Part shown: positions 56,428 to 64,000 of the stretch, piece after piece
Numbering within the stretch: the first letter of the stretch is position 1
Layout of the letters: each line of letters opens with the position of its first letter
Assembly: GCA_028704385.1 (NCBI GenBank)
Contig: JAQVLA010000003.1
Coordinates: forward strand, 149,425-213,424
Length of the DNA: 64,000 bases
Direction of reading: 5' to 3'
Origin: Bacteroidales bacterium
Lineage (GTDB): Bacteria > Bacteroidota > Bacteroidia > Bacteroidales > F082
Translations under genes and position numbers: made by a program
The notes under the pieces: generated by a model
Database searches by the model: none
Told to the model about the DNA's origin: nothing
The model's input: only the letters and a program-made list of their open reading frames with translations

Positions 56428-56918
56428 GAAGTTGAATTATAAGGTGCAAAATTACAAAATGCCGCTTTGAGCCTCCCTGAATTAAATTTTTTTAAGTAAT
56501 AGAGAGACAACTTACACTTGATTGGGGTTGCGCTGTTGCCTTATTTAGAAAGTTTTCTAATTAGCGGCAGTCTTTCTCATCTGAATCAATATCCGGTTTT
56601 CAACCAGTGAAAAAGGTAATTACGTAATTAACTTCAGGATCACACAGTTTAAGAAAAAGGGGAGATTTTTAATGTATTCACAAAGAACCCTTATAATGCT
56701 GATTTCCTATTAGTTTCTGATTGATTTGAGCTCAAGGCTTATATGCCTTACAGCTTTTTGTTAATTTTGCTTCACATGAACCCGGTCGTTTATTTGTTGT
56801 AATTTTATTCGTTAGTAATAGTCATAGCACTAATTTTGATTTGGCTTTTTGGTGTGTTGAATAGTTTGGGAAAAACCCGTTGAAAACGGCTAATATTCTG
56901 ACTATCAATCTTGTTTAT
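56428..56918. other. 491-base gap between divergent dsbD and the TPR/HTH regulator gene
   Basis: Contains the dsbD -7 box at 56447-56454, a 14-base perfect palindrome at 56617-56630 and a TAATTTTG box on the plus strand at 56762-56769 that may serve the regulator gene. No reading frame or RNA gene is convincing. Confidence 0.45.
56447..56454 (-). promoter_or_regulatory. -7 promoter box for dsbD (TAATTTTG)
   Basis: Exact TAnnTTTG match on the minus strand, 19 bases before the dsbD ATG. Confidence 0.45.
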
Positions 56919-58340
56919 ATGATAAAGAATTTTACATTATTGTTGTTCATCCTTTTGAGAACTGCCCTGCTTTTCGCACAGGATACCATTGCACATAATG
57001 ATTTACTCGATGTGGCAAATGAGAACTACCGTCAGGTTTTCACACAGCCGGAAGAAGCCTTTCAGAAAGCTGCTCTCATCAGGCAACAGGCACAAGAGGA
57101 AAAAAACCAGGAAGCCGAATTATGTGCAATTTCAACGCAATGCGTCTACTATGATTCAAAAAATAATTTTGAAGAATTAATGGTTACGGCCAAATTATTA
57201 TATCAGAAAGCTGAATCCTACCAAAACCCTGTATATCAAACATCTGCCAAAATCGACCTTTTCAATGCCTATGCCTTTAGCGGTCTGTATGATAAAGCTT
57301 TTGAGCAATTGAAACATGCCGAAAAAATCATCCGAAAGGCTGAAAATGAAGAATTGATGACCATTCTTACCCGGGTGAATCTGTTCGTTGCCTTTTCGAA
57401 TTATTATTTTCTCCAGAAAGATTACAAAAGCCAGCTAAAATACCTCAAACTGAATGCTCATGAATATGAAAAGCTTCCAGAGGAAAAATATAAGGAGCGA
57501 TTCAGGTATATCGACTATTCCAATCGCAGCAGGGCTTTTATCGATCTGAAAAGCATTGATTCAGCTGAATATTACGCCAGGTTATCGCTTTCAAAAGAAA
57601 GTGGATACGAACGAAACGACATTCAGTTTTCAAACTTTTTGGTTTTGGGAAGAGTGTCAACTGCGAAAGCTGATTTCAACAATGCTGTGAGTTATTTTAA
57701 AGAAGCTGAAAAAGTAAAGGGATATAAAAACCACCTGAACCTGCTGATTCTTTACGAAAATCTAATTAAAGCATACACGGCGCTTGATGAACACGAAATA
57801 ATCAGGGCATACGAAGTCAAACGGGATTCGCTGAAGCTGGATATTTCTGAAAATAAAAATAAATCGCTGCTAACTATACTTCAAGAAAAACAAACTGATA
57901 CTACAAAGCAGTATTTGTATCTGTTGGTTTTTTTCGTAGTGTTGATGGGGGTATTCATGTTTTTCTTTATCAGAAAAAACAGGATATTGCTTCGTCAGGA
58001 AAAAATCAGCCGGGAATATTTGAAAGAAAATCCAGAGAACAAAAGCAGTGAAGATTATTCAAAACTTCTGGAAATGCTAAAAAATAATGATCCGGCCTTT
58101 ATGCCCTATTTTATGGAAGTTTACCCTGACTTTACACCAAAACTGAATAAGAAAAATCCCAAATTAAATCAGTCTGACATTGATTTCTGTGCCCTTTTGA
58201 AGTTAAAAATACCTACCAACGACATTGCCAAATATAAATTTATCACGATAAAGTCAGTGCAGAACAAGAAATATGTGATCCGAAAAAAACTCGACATTCC
58301 CAAAGGAGTAGATATCTATAATTGGTTTAGCTTATTCTAA
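56919..58340 (+). CDS. Membrane-anchored TPR protein with C-terminal helix-turn-helix domain (putative regulator)
   Basis: I start at the ATG at 56919, which opens a signal-like segment (MIKNFTLLLFILLRTALLFAQ). The only longer in-frame start is a TTG. The 473-residue protein has TPR-like helix pairs (about 30-320), a membrane helix at about 331-351 (YLLVFFVVLMGVFMFFFI), a basic linker, and a C-terminal 64-residue LuxR-like HTH (about 410-473: LNQSDIDFCALLKLK, IPTNDIAKYKFITIKSVQNKKY, IRKKL). The topology puts the TPR outside and the HTH in the cytoplasm, so it looks like a one-component membrane regulator. It lies 170 bases upstream of the T9SS propeller gene. Confidence 0.75.
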   Translation: MIKNFTLLLFILLRTALLFAQDTIAHNDLLDVANENYRQVFTQPEEAFQKAALIRQQAQEEKNQEAELCAISTQCVYYDSKNNFEELMVTAKLLYQKAESYQNPVYQTSAKIDLFNAYAFSGLYDKAFEQLKHAEKIIRKAENEELMTILTRVNLFVAFSNYYFLQKDYKSQLKYLKLNAHEYEKLPEEKYKERFRYIDYSNRSRAFIDLKSIDSAEYYARLSLSKESGYERNDIQFSNFLVLGRVSTAKADFNNAVSYFKEAEKVKGYKNHLNLLILYENLIKAYTALDEHEIIRAYEVKRDSLKLDISENKNKSLLTILQEKQTDTTKQYLYLLVFFVVLMGVFMFFFIRKNRILLRQEKISREYLKENPENKSSEDYSKLLEMLKNNDPAFMPYFMEVYPDFTPKLNKKNPKLNQSDIDFCALLKLKIPTNDIAKYKFITIKSVQNKKYVIRKKLDIPKGVDIYNWFSLF

Positions 58341-58439
58341 ACTGCTGATACTGAGTAATTGAATCTTATTATCACTGACAAGAAGTTTTCGGGAATGTAC
58401 TTTCTGATACAATTAAGGAGAATTGAGGTAGGTACTTTT

Positions 58440-58470
58440 TTTGATTTCCCTCCCACTTAAGGTAAGTTTG
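58440..58470 (+). promoter_or_regulatory. Promoter of the T9SS propeller gene (TTTG-N19-TAAGTTTG)
   Basis: TTTG at 58440-58443, 19-base spacer, TAAGTTTG at 58463-58470, 40 bases before the ATG. This is one of the best consensus promoters in the window and shows the gene has its own start separate from the regulator. Confidence 0.7.
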
Positions 58471-58510
58471 CGATTAATTCAAGATTAATTTACTTTAAAC
58501 ATTAAACACT

Positions 58511-60580
58511 ATGCAAATTTTACGCTCCTTTTTTCTTGCCAGTATGCTTTTGGTTCTGCATATGGGTTCACTTAACGCACAATGGATTCCAACCAACGGA
58601 CCTTATGGTGGTTCAACAAACTGTATCGTATCCAATGACACTGATGCTTTTGTCGGAACTTATGGTGGCGTATTTCGTTCCACAGACAACGGTGAAAGCT
58701 GGACAGCAGTCAATAACGGTCTTACCAACAAAGCTATTTATGCACTTGTAATGTCTGGAAGCAATATTTTTGCCGGTACCGGAGGAGGCATCTTTCTTTC
58801 GACCAACAATGGTGAAAGCTGGACTTTAACCAATACAGGTATGCCCGAATTCGCAAGTGTGACATGCTTCGCAGCTTCAGGCGACAATATCTTTGCCGGA
58901 ACCTGGGATGGTTTATTTCTGTCAACCGATAATGGTTCCAATTGGACAGCTGTAAATACAGGCCTCACGAATACTGCCATCAGAGCTCTTGCCGTTTCGG
59001 AAAATAATATTTTTGCCGGGACACTGGGAGGAGTTTTCATTTCAAATGACAATGGTGACAATTGGACAGCAATAAATACAGGACTTACGAACACAAGTAT
59101 GAGTGCTTTGACGGTATCGGGTTCTAATGTCTTTGCCGGAACCAGCGGTGGCGGTGTTTTTCTGTCAACCGATAACGGCACAAACTGGTCAGAAGTGAAT
59201 ACAGGACTTACAAATATGACTATTCAGGCCTTTGCCATTTCAGGTTCTAATCTCTTTGCCGGAACCAATGGTGGCGGCGTTTTCCTTACAACCAATAATG
59301 GTACCAACTGGACAGCAGTTAATACAGGCCTGAGCAGTGGTGAAATCACAACACTTGCGGTAAGTGGATCAAATATCCTCGCCGGTACTTTTGGTGTCGG
59401 CATCTTTAAGACCAGAGACAATGGTGGTACCTGGTACGAGTCGAATCAAGGTCTGGCAATCACGACTATTCCTGCCTTTGCGGTTACTAATACATACCTC
59501 TTTGCCGGGACTTTCGCAGGAGTTTTCCGTTCATCAGACGAAGGTGAAAGCTGGGAGAAAGTCAATTCAGGCCTCTCACATGTTGATATTTATGCCATGG
59601 CAGTGCTAGACAGTGACCTTTTTGCAGGGAGCTTTAACGGAGGTGTGTTCCGATCTTCTGACAATGGTGAGAGTTGGACAGCAGTCAATAACGGCTTGAC
59701 GAATATCAATATTTACGCCCTAGAAGTTTCGGGCTCTAATCTTTTTGCCGGAACCTTTGGCGGTGGTGTATTTTTGTCAACCGATAATGGTGCCAGCTGG
59801 ACGGAAGTCAATTCGGGCCTGACGAATACCTTAGTAAGTACACTTGGGATTTCTGGCTCAAATATCTTTGCCGGAACCTATGGCGGGGTGTTTCTTTCCA
59901 CTGATAATGGGGCAAGTTGGACCGCTGCTAATGAAGGATTACCTGGTGGGGCTTCTGTGAATGCTTTTGCTTTTTCGGGCTCTGATATTTTCGCCGGAAC
60001 AGGCAGCCATGGTGTATTTCGGTCAACCGATAATGGTGCCAGTTGGACGGAAGTTAATAACGGAATTACCAATACTTCATTTCGTGCAATGGCTGTCGCC
60101 GATGATAATATCTTTGCCGGATCATATGGCGGTGGGGTGTTTCATTCTACCAATAATGGCGAAAGCTGGACAGAGATTAACGAAGGCCTGACAAATACCA
60201 GTGTTGCATCTTTCGCCTTTGCAGGTCCATATATTTTTACCGGAACCGACTCTGGAAGTGCCTGGAAGCGTTTACTTTCTGAGATAATTACCGCTACCCC
60301 TTCACATGATATGCCGGACAAGCTGTCGCTGTTTCAGAACAGTCCAAATCCATTTAGTTCGACAACTACAATCAGGTTCAAAACTGATAAAGCAGATTTT
60401 GTTAAGTTGACAATATATGATATGCGGGGACAGGAAATTGAAACACTTGTGAATGAGCAAGTTCAGGCCGGAACACATGAGGTGATTTGGAATGCAAGGT
60501 CTTATACCGGAGGAACCTATTTCTATAAATTATTCGTTGGAAAAACTGTTGAGACAAGGAGGATGATTCTGGTAAAATAA
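58511..60580 (+). CDS. T9SS-exported beta-propeller protein with 14 short repeats
   Basis: 689 residues. A signal peptide (cleavage after LNAQ, about residue 23) leads to about 14 repeats of 40-42 residues with the pattern SGSNIFAGTxGGVFLSTDNG and SWTxVNxGLTNTxIxALAV (about 45-590). These are BNR/YCF48-like propeller blades, plausibly two seven-bladed propellers. The last 75 residues (LFQNSPNPFSSTTTI, YDMRGQEIETLV, GGTYFYKL, KTVETRRMILVK) are a type A T9SS sorting domain. The protein should be exposed on or secreted from the cell. The blades carry the Asp-box-like S-x-D-x-G-x-(S/N)-W motif. Ligand unknown. Confidence 0.85.
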   Translation: MQILRSFFLASMLLVLHMGSLNAQWIPTNGPYGGSTNCIVSNDTDAFVGTYGGVFRSTDNGESWTAVNNGLTNKAIYALVMSGSNIFAGTGGGIFLSTNNGESWTLTNTGMPEFASVTCFAASGDNIFAGTWDGLFLSTDNGSNWTAVNTGLTNTAIRALAVSENNIFAGTLGGVFISNDNGDNWTAINTGLTNTSMSALTVSGSNVFAGTSGGGVFLSTDNGTNWSEVNTGLTNMTIQAFAISGSNLFAGTNGGGVFLTTNNGTNWTAVNTGLSSGEITTLAVSGSNILAGTFGVGIFKTRDNGGTWYESNQGLAITTIPAFAVTNTYLFAGTFAGVFRSSDEGESWEKVNSGLSHVDIYAMAVLDSDLFAGSFNGGVFRSSDNGESWTAVNNGLTNINIYALEVSGSNLFAGTFGGGVFLSTDNGASWTEVNSGLTNTLVSTLGISGSNIFAGTYGGVFLSTDNGASWTAANEGLPGGASVNAFAFSGSDIFAGTGSHGVFRSTDNGASWTEVNNGITNTSFRAMAVADDNIFAGSYGGGVFHSTNNGESWTEINEGLTNTSVASFAFAGPYIFTGTDSGSAWKRLLSEIITATPSHDMPDKLSLFQNSPNPFSSTTTIRFKTDKADFVKLTIYDMRGQEIETLVNEQVQAGTHEVIWNARSYTGGTYFYKLFVGKTVETRRMILVK
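58630..60270 (+). repeat. Coding tandem repeat, about 123-base period
   Basis: About 13 full units of 120-126 bases plus partial first and last units inside the propeller gene. The most conserved DNA is around TTTGCCGG(A/T)AC and the GATAATGG(T/C) of each unit. Confidence 0.75.
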
Positions 60581-60716
60581 AGGACTAAAATCGATCCTCT
60601 TCACTAGTTCTATTGTCGGTTAGTACTGAATCCTGATCAGTCGCCTGAAAGCATAAAACTAATTTTATACTTTTACGGCGACTGATTTTTCTTCATAAAA
60701 ACCACCTAAAGAAAAG

Positions 60717-61187
60717 ATGATAAAAGAAGTAAAAGAAAGTTTCAAACTGACAGGCCTGAAGCTTGATGGCAAAACCACCAATCAAAACATGCAATCGGCA
60801 AAGGATTGTGGTAGTTTATGGCAAAAATTTGAGACAAATAAAATTTTCGACCGCATCAAAGGTAAGCTTTCCAACGAAATTTATGCCGTTTACTACGAAT
60901 ATGAAAAAGACGAAAACAGCCCTTTTTCGTATTTTATCGGATGCAAAACGAGCGCCGGCTACAATCCTCCCGAAGGTCTTTCGGAATTGATAATACCAGC
61001 ACAAAAGTATGAGAGGTTTCTGGCAAAAGGCCCAATGACAGCTTGTATTACGGAAGCTTGGAAGAATATCTGGGCATCAGATTTGAATCGAAAATTTGGA
61101 TTTGATTTTGAGATTTACGATGAAAGAAGTCACGACTGGAATAATGCAGAAGTAGCTATCTTTATCTCAATTGCTGAGGAAGAATAA
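60717..61187 (+). CDS. GyrI-like/AraC effector-binding domain protein
   Basis: 156 residues, essentially one SHS2-type GyrI-like small-molecule binding domain: an N-terminal KLTGLKL-type strand, LWQKFETNKIFDRI, YAVYYEYEKDENSPFSYFIGCKTS, then PAQKYERFLAKG, a WKNIW helix and FEIYDERSHD with the conserved acid near the end. The family includes stand-alone proteins and effector domains of transcription factors such as BmrR. There is no DNA-binding domain here. It sits between the propeller gene and the prolyl oligopeptidase gene with no evident link. Confidence 0.85.
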   Translation: MIKEVKESFKLTGLKLDGKTTNQNMQSAKDCGSLWQKFETNKIFDRIKGKLSNEIYAVYYEYEKDENSPFSYFIGCKTSAGYNPPEGLSELIIPAQKYERFLAKGPMTACITEAWKNIWASDLNRKFGFDFEIYDERSHDWNNAEVAIFISIAEEE

Positions 61188-61519
61188 TTCGAAACATCGT
61201 TCAACCAAATTACATTTTCCTGTTTTTCAATATTTTATTTATTCGCTCAGACTAGGGGTTGATATTTTTGCTTTTAAGCATGATGAAAAGATAAGCCTGT
61301 AATTCTTCTTTCGCTCTGAAAACAATTATGTTCACACAAATCTTCCAGCAATAAGCTTCTGACTACTCTGTATCAACATCTTAGCACCTTTCGAAAAACT
61401 TCAAACATGCTTGCTTCATTTTTCCCAAAACACATATTACGCAAAATCCGCAATTGTTTCATCAAAATCCTAAATCACCTAACTTTGCTCGCGAAAAATC
61501 AGATCATTAATCTCTACCT
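61188..61519. other. 332-base gap before the prolyl oligopeptidase gene
   Basis: AT-rich, with a TAACTTTG box at its end (61480-61487), 33 bases before the oligopeptidase ATG. A second TATTTTTG is found near 61262 with no gene behind it. No reading frame or RNA fold is convincing. Confidence 0.45.
61480..61487 (+). promoter_or_regulatory. -7 promoter box for the prolyl oligopeptidase gene (TAACTTTG)
   Basis: Exact TAnnTTTG match 33 bases before the ATG. Confidence 0.5.
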
Positions 61520-63637
61520 ATGAAAAAGAAAATACACTTAACTATGATCGTAATGCTGATGTTGACCAGACTGCACGCACAGGAAATCTCTTATCCCGAA
61601 ACCCGCATGGACGATGTGCAGGATGAATATTTTGGCACACTTGTAAGCGATCCCTATCGTTGGCTCGAGGACGACAATTCTGCCGAAACAGCGGCCTGGG
61701 TAACCGCTCAAAACAGTATCACACGGGCTTATCTGGAAAATATTCCCTTTAAGGATGCGCTGGAAAAAAGACTCGAAACCATCTGGAATTATCCTAAAAG
61801 TGGCGTGCCTTTTAAAAAAGGCGGCCGTTGGTTTATCTTTAAAAACGATGGCTTGCAAAATCAGAGTGTGCTATACACCATGAAAGATCCAGCCGAAAAA
61901 CCTCAGTTACTGCTCGATCCCAATAAATTTTCGGATGACGGCACTGTTGCGCTGGGAAATCTGAGTCCGTCTAACGATGGCCAATACCTGGCTTACAGCA
62001 TCAGCCGTGGCGGCAGCGACTGGAACGAAATTGTAGTGATGGAACTGAACAAAAAATCGATGCTGGCCGATACAATAAAATGGGTCAAATTTTCGGGTAT
62101 CTCCTGGTTTGGTGATGGCTTTTTCTACAGTGCATACGATGCTCCCGCAGAAGGCATGGCACTTAAAGGCAGCAACGAGTTTCACAAAGTTTATTACCAC
62201 AAGTTGGGAACACCACAGGAGGCTGACCAGCTTATTTTTGAAGACAAACAAAATCCACAGCGAAATTTTTATGCCTACCTTACCGACGACCAACAGTTTT
62301 TGATGATCAGTGAGTCGCAAGCTACATCAGGCAATGCACTCTATGTAAAAAATACCAAGAATATGGAAAGCGAATTCATCAAAATAGCTGATGGATTTGA
62401 AAAGGAGTATGGGGTGGCAGATCACCTGGAAGGCAAGCTGCTGGTGATGACCAATGATGGAGCACCCCTGAACAAGGTGATGTTGGTAGATCCGTTAAAT
62501 CCTGAAAAATCGAACTGGGAAACCCTGATTCCTGAAACGAAAAATGTGCTTCAGTCGGTACAACTTGTGGGTGATCTGATCTATGCACAATACCTCGAAG
62601 ATGCTCAAAGCAAAGCTTATTTTTATGATTATACGGGCAAAAAAATTCATGAGCTCGAGCTTCCTGCACCCGGAAGTATTGCAGGTTTTAGTGGCGACCG
62701 TGGTGATGATCGTGTCTTTTATGGTTTCACCTCTTTTACTTTTCCATCAAGTGTTTATGAATATGATCTTAAAGTGCACCAATCAAAGCTGTACAGCAGC
62801 AGTGAGGTAGCTTTCGATCCGGAAGATTATATTACTGAACAATTGTTTTTTACAAGTAAAGATGGCTCTCGCATTCCAATGTTTATCGTGCATCACAAAT
62901 CGGTGCACAAAACTGGTGACAATCCGCTTTTACTATACGGCTATGGTGGTTTCAACGTAAGCCTTACCCCTACGTTCAGTGTTTCGAGGTTACCATTTTT
63001 GGAGCAAGGCGGAATCTTTGTAATGGTAAACCTAAGGGGCGGTGGAGAGTACGGTGAAGACTGGCACAATGCAGGCACCAAATTAAATAAACAAAATGTT
63101 TTTGATGACTTTATTGGTGCGGCTGAGTTTTTGATTTCGGAAAAATATACCAATCCGCAAAAAATTGCTATCATGGGTGGTTCCAATGGCGGATTACTCG
63201 TAGGAGCCTGTATGACACAACGTCCTGAGCTGTTCCGTGTTGCCATCCCCATTGTTGGAGTGATGGACATGCTTCGCTATCATCTTTTTACTATTGGCTG
63301 GGCATGGGCAGGCGATTATGGCCGCAGCGACGACAGCCCCGAAATGTTTAAATACCTGTATGGCTATTCACCACTGCACAACATCAAAAACGGCATCGAA
63401 TATCCTGCTACACTAGCTATTACAGCAGATCACGATGATCGGGTAGTGCCTGCACACACCTTCAAGTTTATGGCCGAACTGCAAGCCAAACATCAGGGTA
63501 ATAATCCGGTGCTTGTGCGCATCGAAACACAAGCCGGCCACGGAGCAGGAAAACCCACTTCCAAGCAGATCGAAGAAAGCGCCGATATGTATGGATTTAT
63601 CATGTTTGAACTAGGAATGAAGCCTGACTTTGAATAG
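61520..63637 (+). CDS. Prolyl oligopeptidase (S9A) with signal peptide
   Basis: 705 residues, the size of prolyl endopeptidase. The N-terminal segment is a signal peptide (cleavage after LHAQ, residue 21). A seven-bladed propeller fills about 75-430, and the alpha/beta-hydrolase domain has the GGSNGG nucleophile elbow (Ser555), the catalytic Asp within ADHDDRV (about 636-642) and the His of AGHGAGKP (His674). It cuts short peptides after proline. The signal peptide predicts a periplasmic or secreted enzyme, upstream of peptide uptake by a transporter such as the POT protein in this window. Confidence 0.95.
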   Translation: MKKKIHLTMIVMLMLTRLHAQEISYPETRMDDVQDEYFGTLVSDPYRWLEDDNSAETAAWVTAQNSITRAYLENIPFKDALEKRLETIWNYPKSGVPFKKGGRWFIFKNDGLQNQSVLYTMKDPAEKPQLLLDPNKFSDDGTVALGNLSPSNDGQYLAYSISRGGSDWNEIVVMELNKKSMLADTIKWVKFSGISWFGDGFFYSAYDAPAEGMALKGSNEFHKVYYHKLGTPQEADQLIFEDKQNPQRNFYAYLTDDQQFLMISESQATSGNALYVKNTKNMESEFIKIADGFEKEYGVADHLEGKLLVMTNDGAPLNKVMLVDPLNPEKSNWETLIPETKNVLQSVQLVGDLIYAQYLEDAQSKAYFYDYTGKKIHELELPAPGSIAGFSGDRGDDRVFYGFTSFTFPSSVYEYDLKVHQSKLYSSSEVAFDPEDYITEQLFFTSKDGSRIPMFIVHHKSVHKTGDNPLLLYGYGGFNVSLTPTFSVSRLPFLEQGGIFVMVNLRGGGEYGEDWHNAGTKLNKQNVFDDFIGAAEFLISEKYTNPQKIAIMGGSNGGLLVGACMTQRPELFRVAIPIVGVMDMLRYHLFTIGWAWAGDYGRSDDSPEMFKYLYGYSPLHNIKNGIEYPATLAITADHDDRVVPAHTFKFMAELQAKHQGNNPVLVRIETQAGHGAGKPTSKQIEESADMYGFIMFELGMKPDFE

Positions 63638-63661
63638 TTTACAAATAGTAATTCATGGTTT

Positions 63662-63691
63662 AAAAGACGCACATCACATGCGTCTTTTTTT
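63662..63691 (+). terminator. Intrinsic terminator after the prolyl oligopeptidase gene
   Basis: 10-bp stem AAAAGACGCA / TGCGTCTTTT with 7-base loop and T-run, 25 bases past the stop. Confidence 0.85.
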
Positions 63692-63831
63692 ATTAAGAAA
63701 TGTTTTAAATTGCGTTTCTATAGGTTTTTTTTCACTTTATACCAACAGATTTTCTATTTTTGATCTCATCAACTAATCAATTATTGTACTATTGAAATAC
63801 ATATTTAATTATTATTAACATCACAATAACC

Positions 63832-64000
63832 ATGACCATAATTAGATTCAAATCATGTAGTATGCCAATACTGCTAGGAATATTTATGTTTTGCATGAGT
63901 AATGTTATCGTGGCTCAAAAGGCACCAATGAAATTTGGCAAGATAGATCAAAAAGATCTGGAGATGACACGATATGAGGCTGATACTAATGCCAAAGCCT
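63832..64000 (+). CDS. Start of a secreted DUF3857/transglutaminase-type protein (cut by window edge)
   Basis: 56 codons from the ATG at 63832 run off the window end. The N-terminus is a signal peptide (MPILLGIFMFCMSNVIVAQ from residue 11). After it comes KFGKIDQKDLEMTRYEADTN, which closely resembles the opening of Bacteroidota DUF3857-domain proteins (KFGKVSxxELxMxxYExDxxA). These usually carry a transglutaminase-like core further on. Only the first residues are visible, so the assignment is tentative. Confidence 0.5.
   Translation, partial: MTIIRFKSCSMPILLGIFMFCMSNVIVAQKAPMKFGKIDQKDLEMTRYEADTNAKA

Noticed and set aside
56617..56630. 14-base perfect palindrome TAATTACGTAATTA in the dsbD/TPR-regulator gap
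   Set aside because: Several such palindromes are expected by chance in 64 kb of AT-rich DNA. No second copy or promoter overlap supports an operator.

Overview
This window is about 40% GC chromosomal DNA from a member of the Bacteroidota (class Bacteroidia or a close relative). I infer this from four things. Promoters carry the Bacteroidota -7 box TAnnTTTG, in several cases with a TTG or TTTG about 19-20 bases upstream. Shine-Dalgarno sequences are almost absent. Several proteins end in type IX secretion system (T9SS) sorting domains. The housekeeping genes (S1 with an acidic extension, archaeal/eukaryote-type ProRS, LpxK/LpxH, NAD-type GAPDH) fit the phylum. I see no rRNA or tRNA genes, CRISPR array, insertion sequence, prophage or plasmid gene. 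The window reads as core genome with some accessory surface-protein genes.

Layout, 1-20 kb: the 5' part of gyrB (minus strand, cut by the window edge); an outer-membrane barrel gene co-transcribed with a 1004-residue TPR protein; the RNase P RNA with its own -7 box and terminator; a MATE exporter; an LEA14-like lipoprotein and typA; lplA with a DUF1338 (HglS-like) gene; a large FAD/Fe-S D-2-hydroxyglutarate dehydrogenase-like protein; a T9SS substrate; ribonuclease Z; a carboxypeptidase-regulatory-like protein; rpsA with a structured leader.

20-40 kb: ychF and clpB convergent; a KAS III-like synthase and a CoA-binding protein; a gliding-motility type T9SS substrate; a run DUF1573-yajC-ybbR-like-coaE; a small unknown membrane protein; a T9SS substrate with a duplicated domain; a radical SAM protein; a POT peptide transporter; an ECF sigma/anti-sigma/DUF4252 operon; proS.

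40-64 kb: a tyrosine/glycine/tryptophan-rich lipoprotein next to an OmpP1/FadL porin; a TPR protein; a Nif3-like protein with a zinc-ribbon coiled-coil partner; lpxK-pnp-lpxH; a TonB-C-like protein; an FAD oxidoreductase with gap; an M20 dipeptidase; a DsbD with two N-terminal alpha domains; a membrane-anchored TPR/helix-turn-helix regulator directly before a 14-repeat T9SS propeller protein; a GyrI-like protein; a prolyl oligopeptidase; and the start of a DUF3857-type gene.

The genes do not form one dedicated system. The most suggestive groupings are DUF1338 plus the 2-hydroxyglutarate dehydrogenase-like protein (possible 2-oxoadipate to 2-oxoglutarate route), the TPR/HTH regulator with the propeller protein, the TPR/barrel pair beside gyrB, and the Tyr/Gly-rich lipoprotein beside the FadL-type porin. 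Functions are assigned by reading the translations and motifs; no database search was possible.
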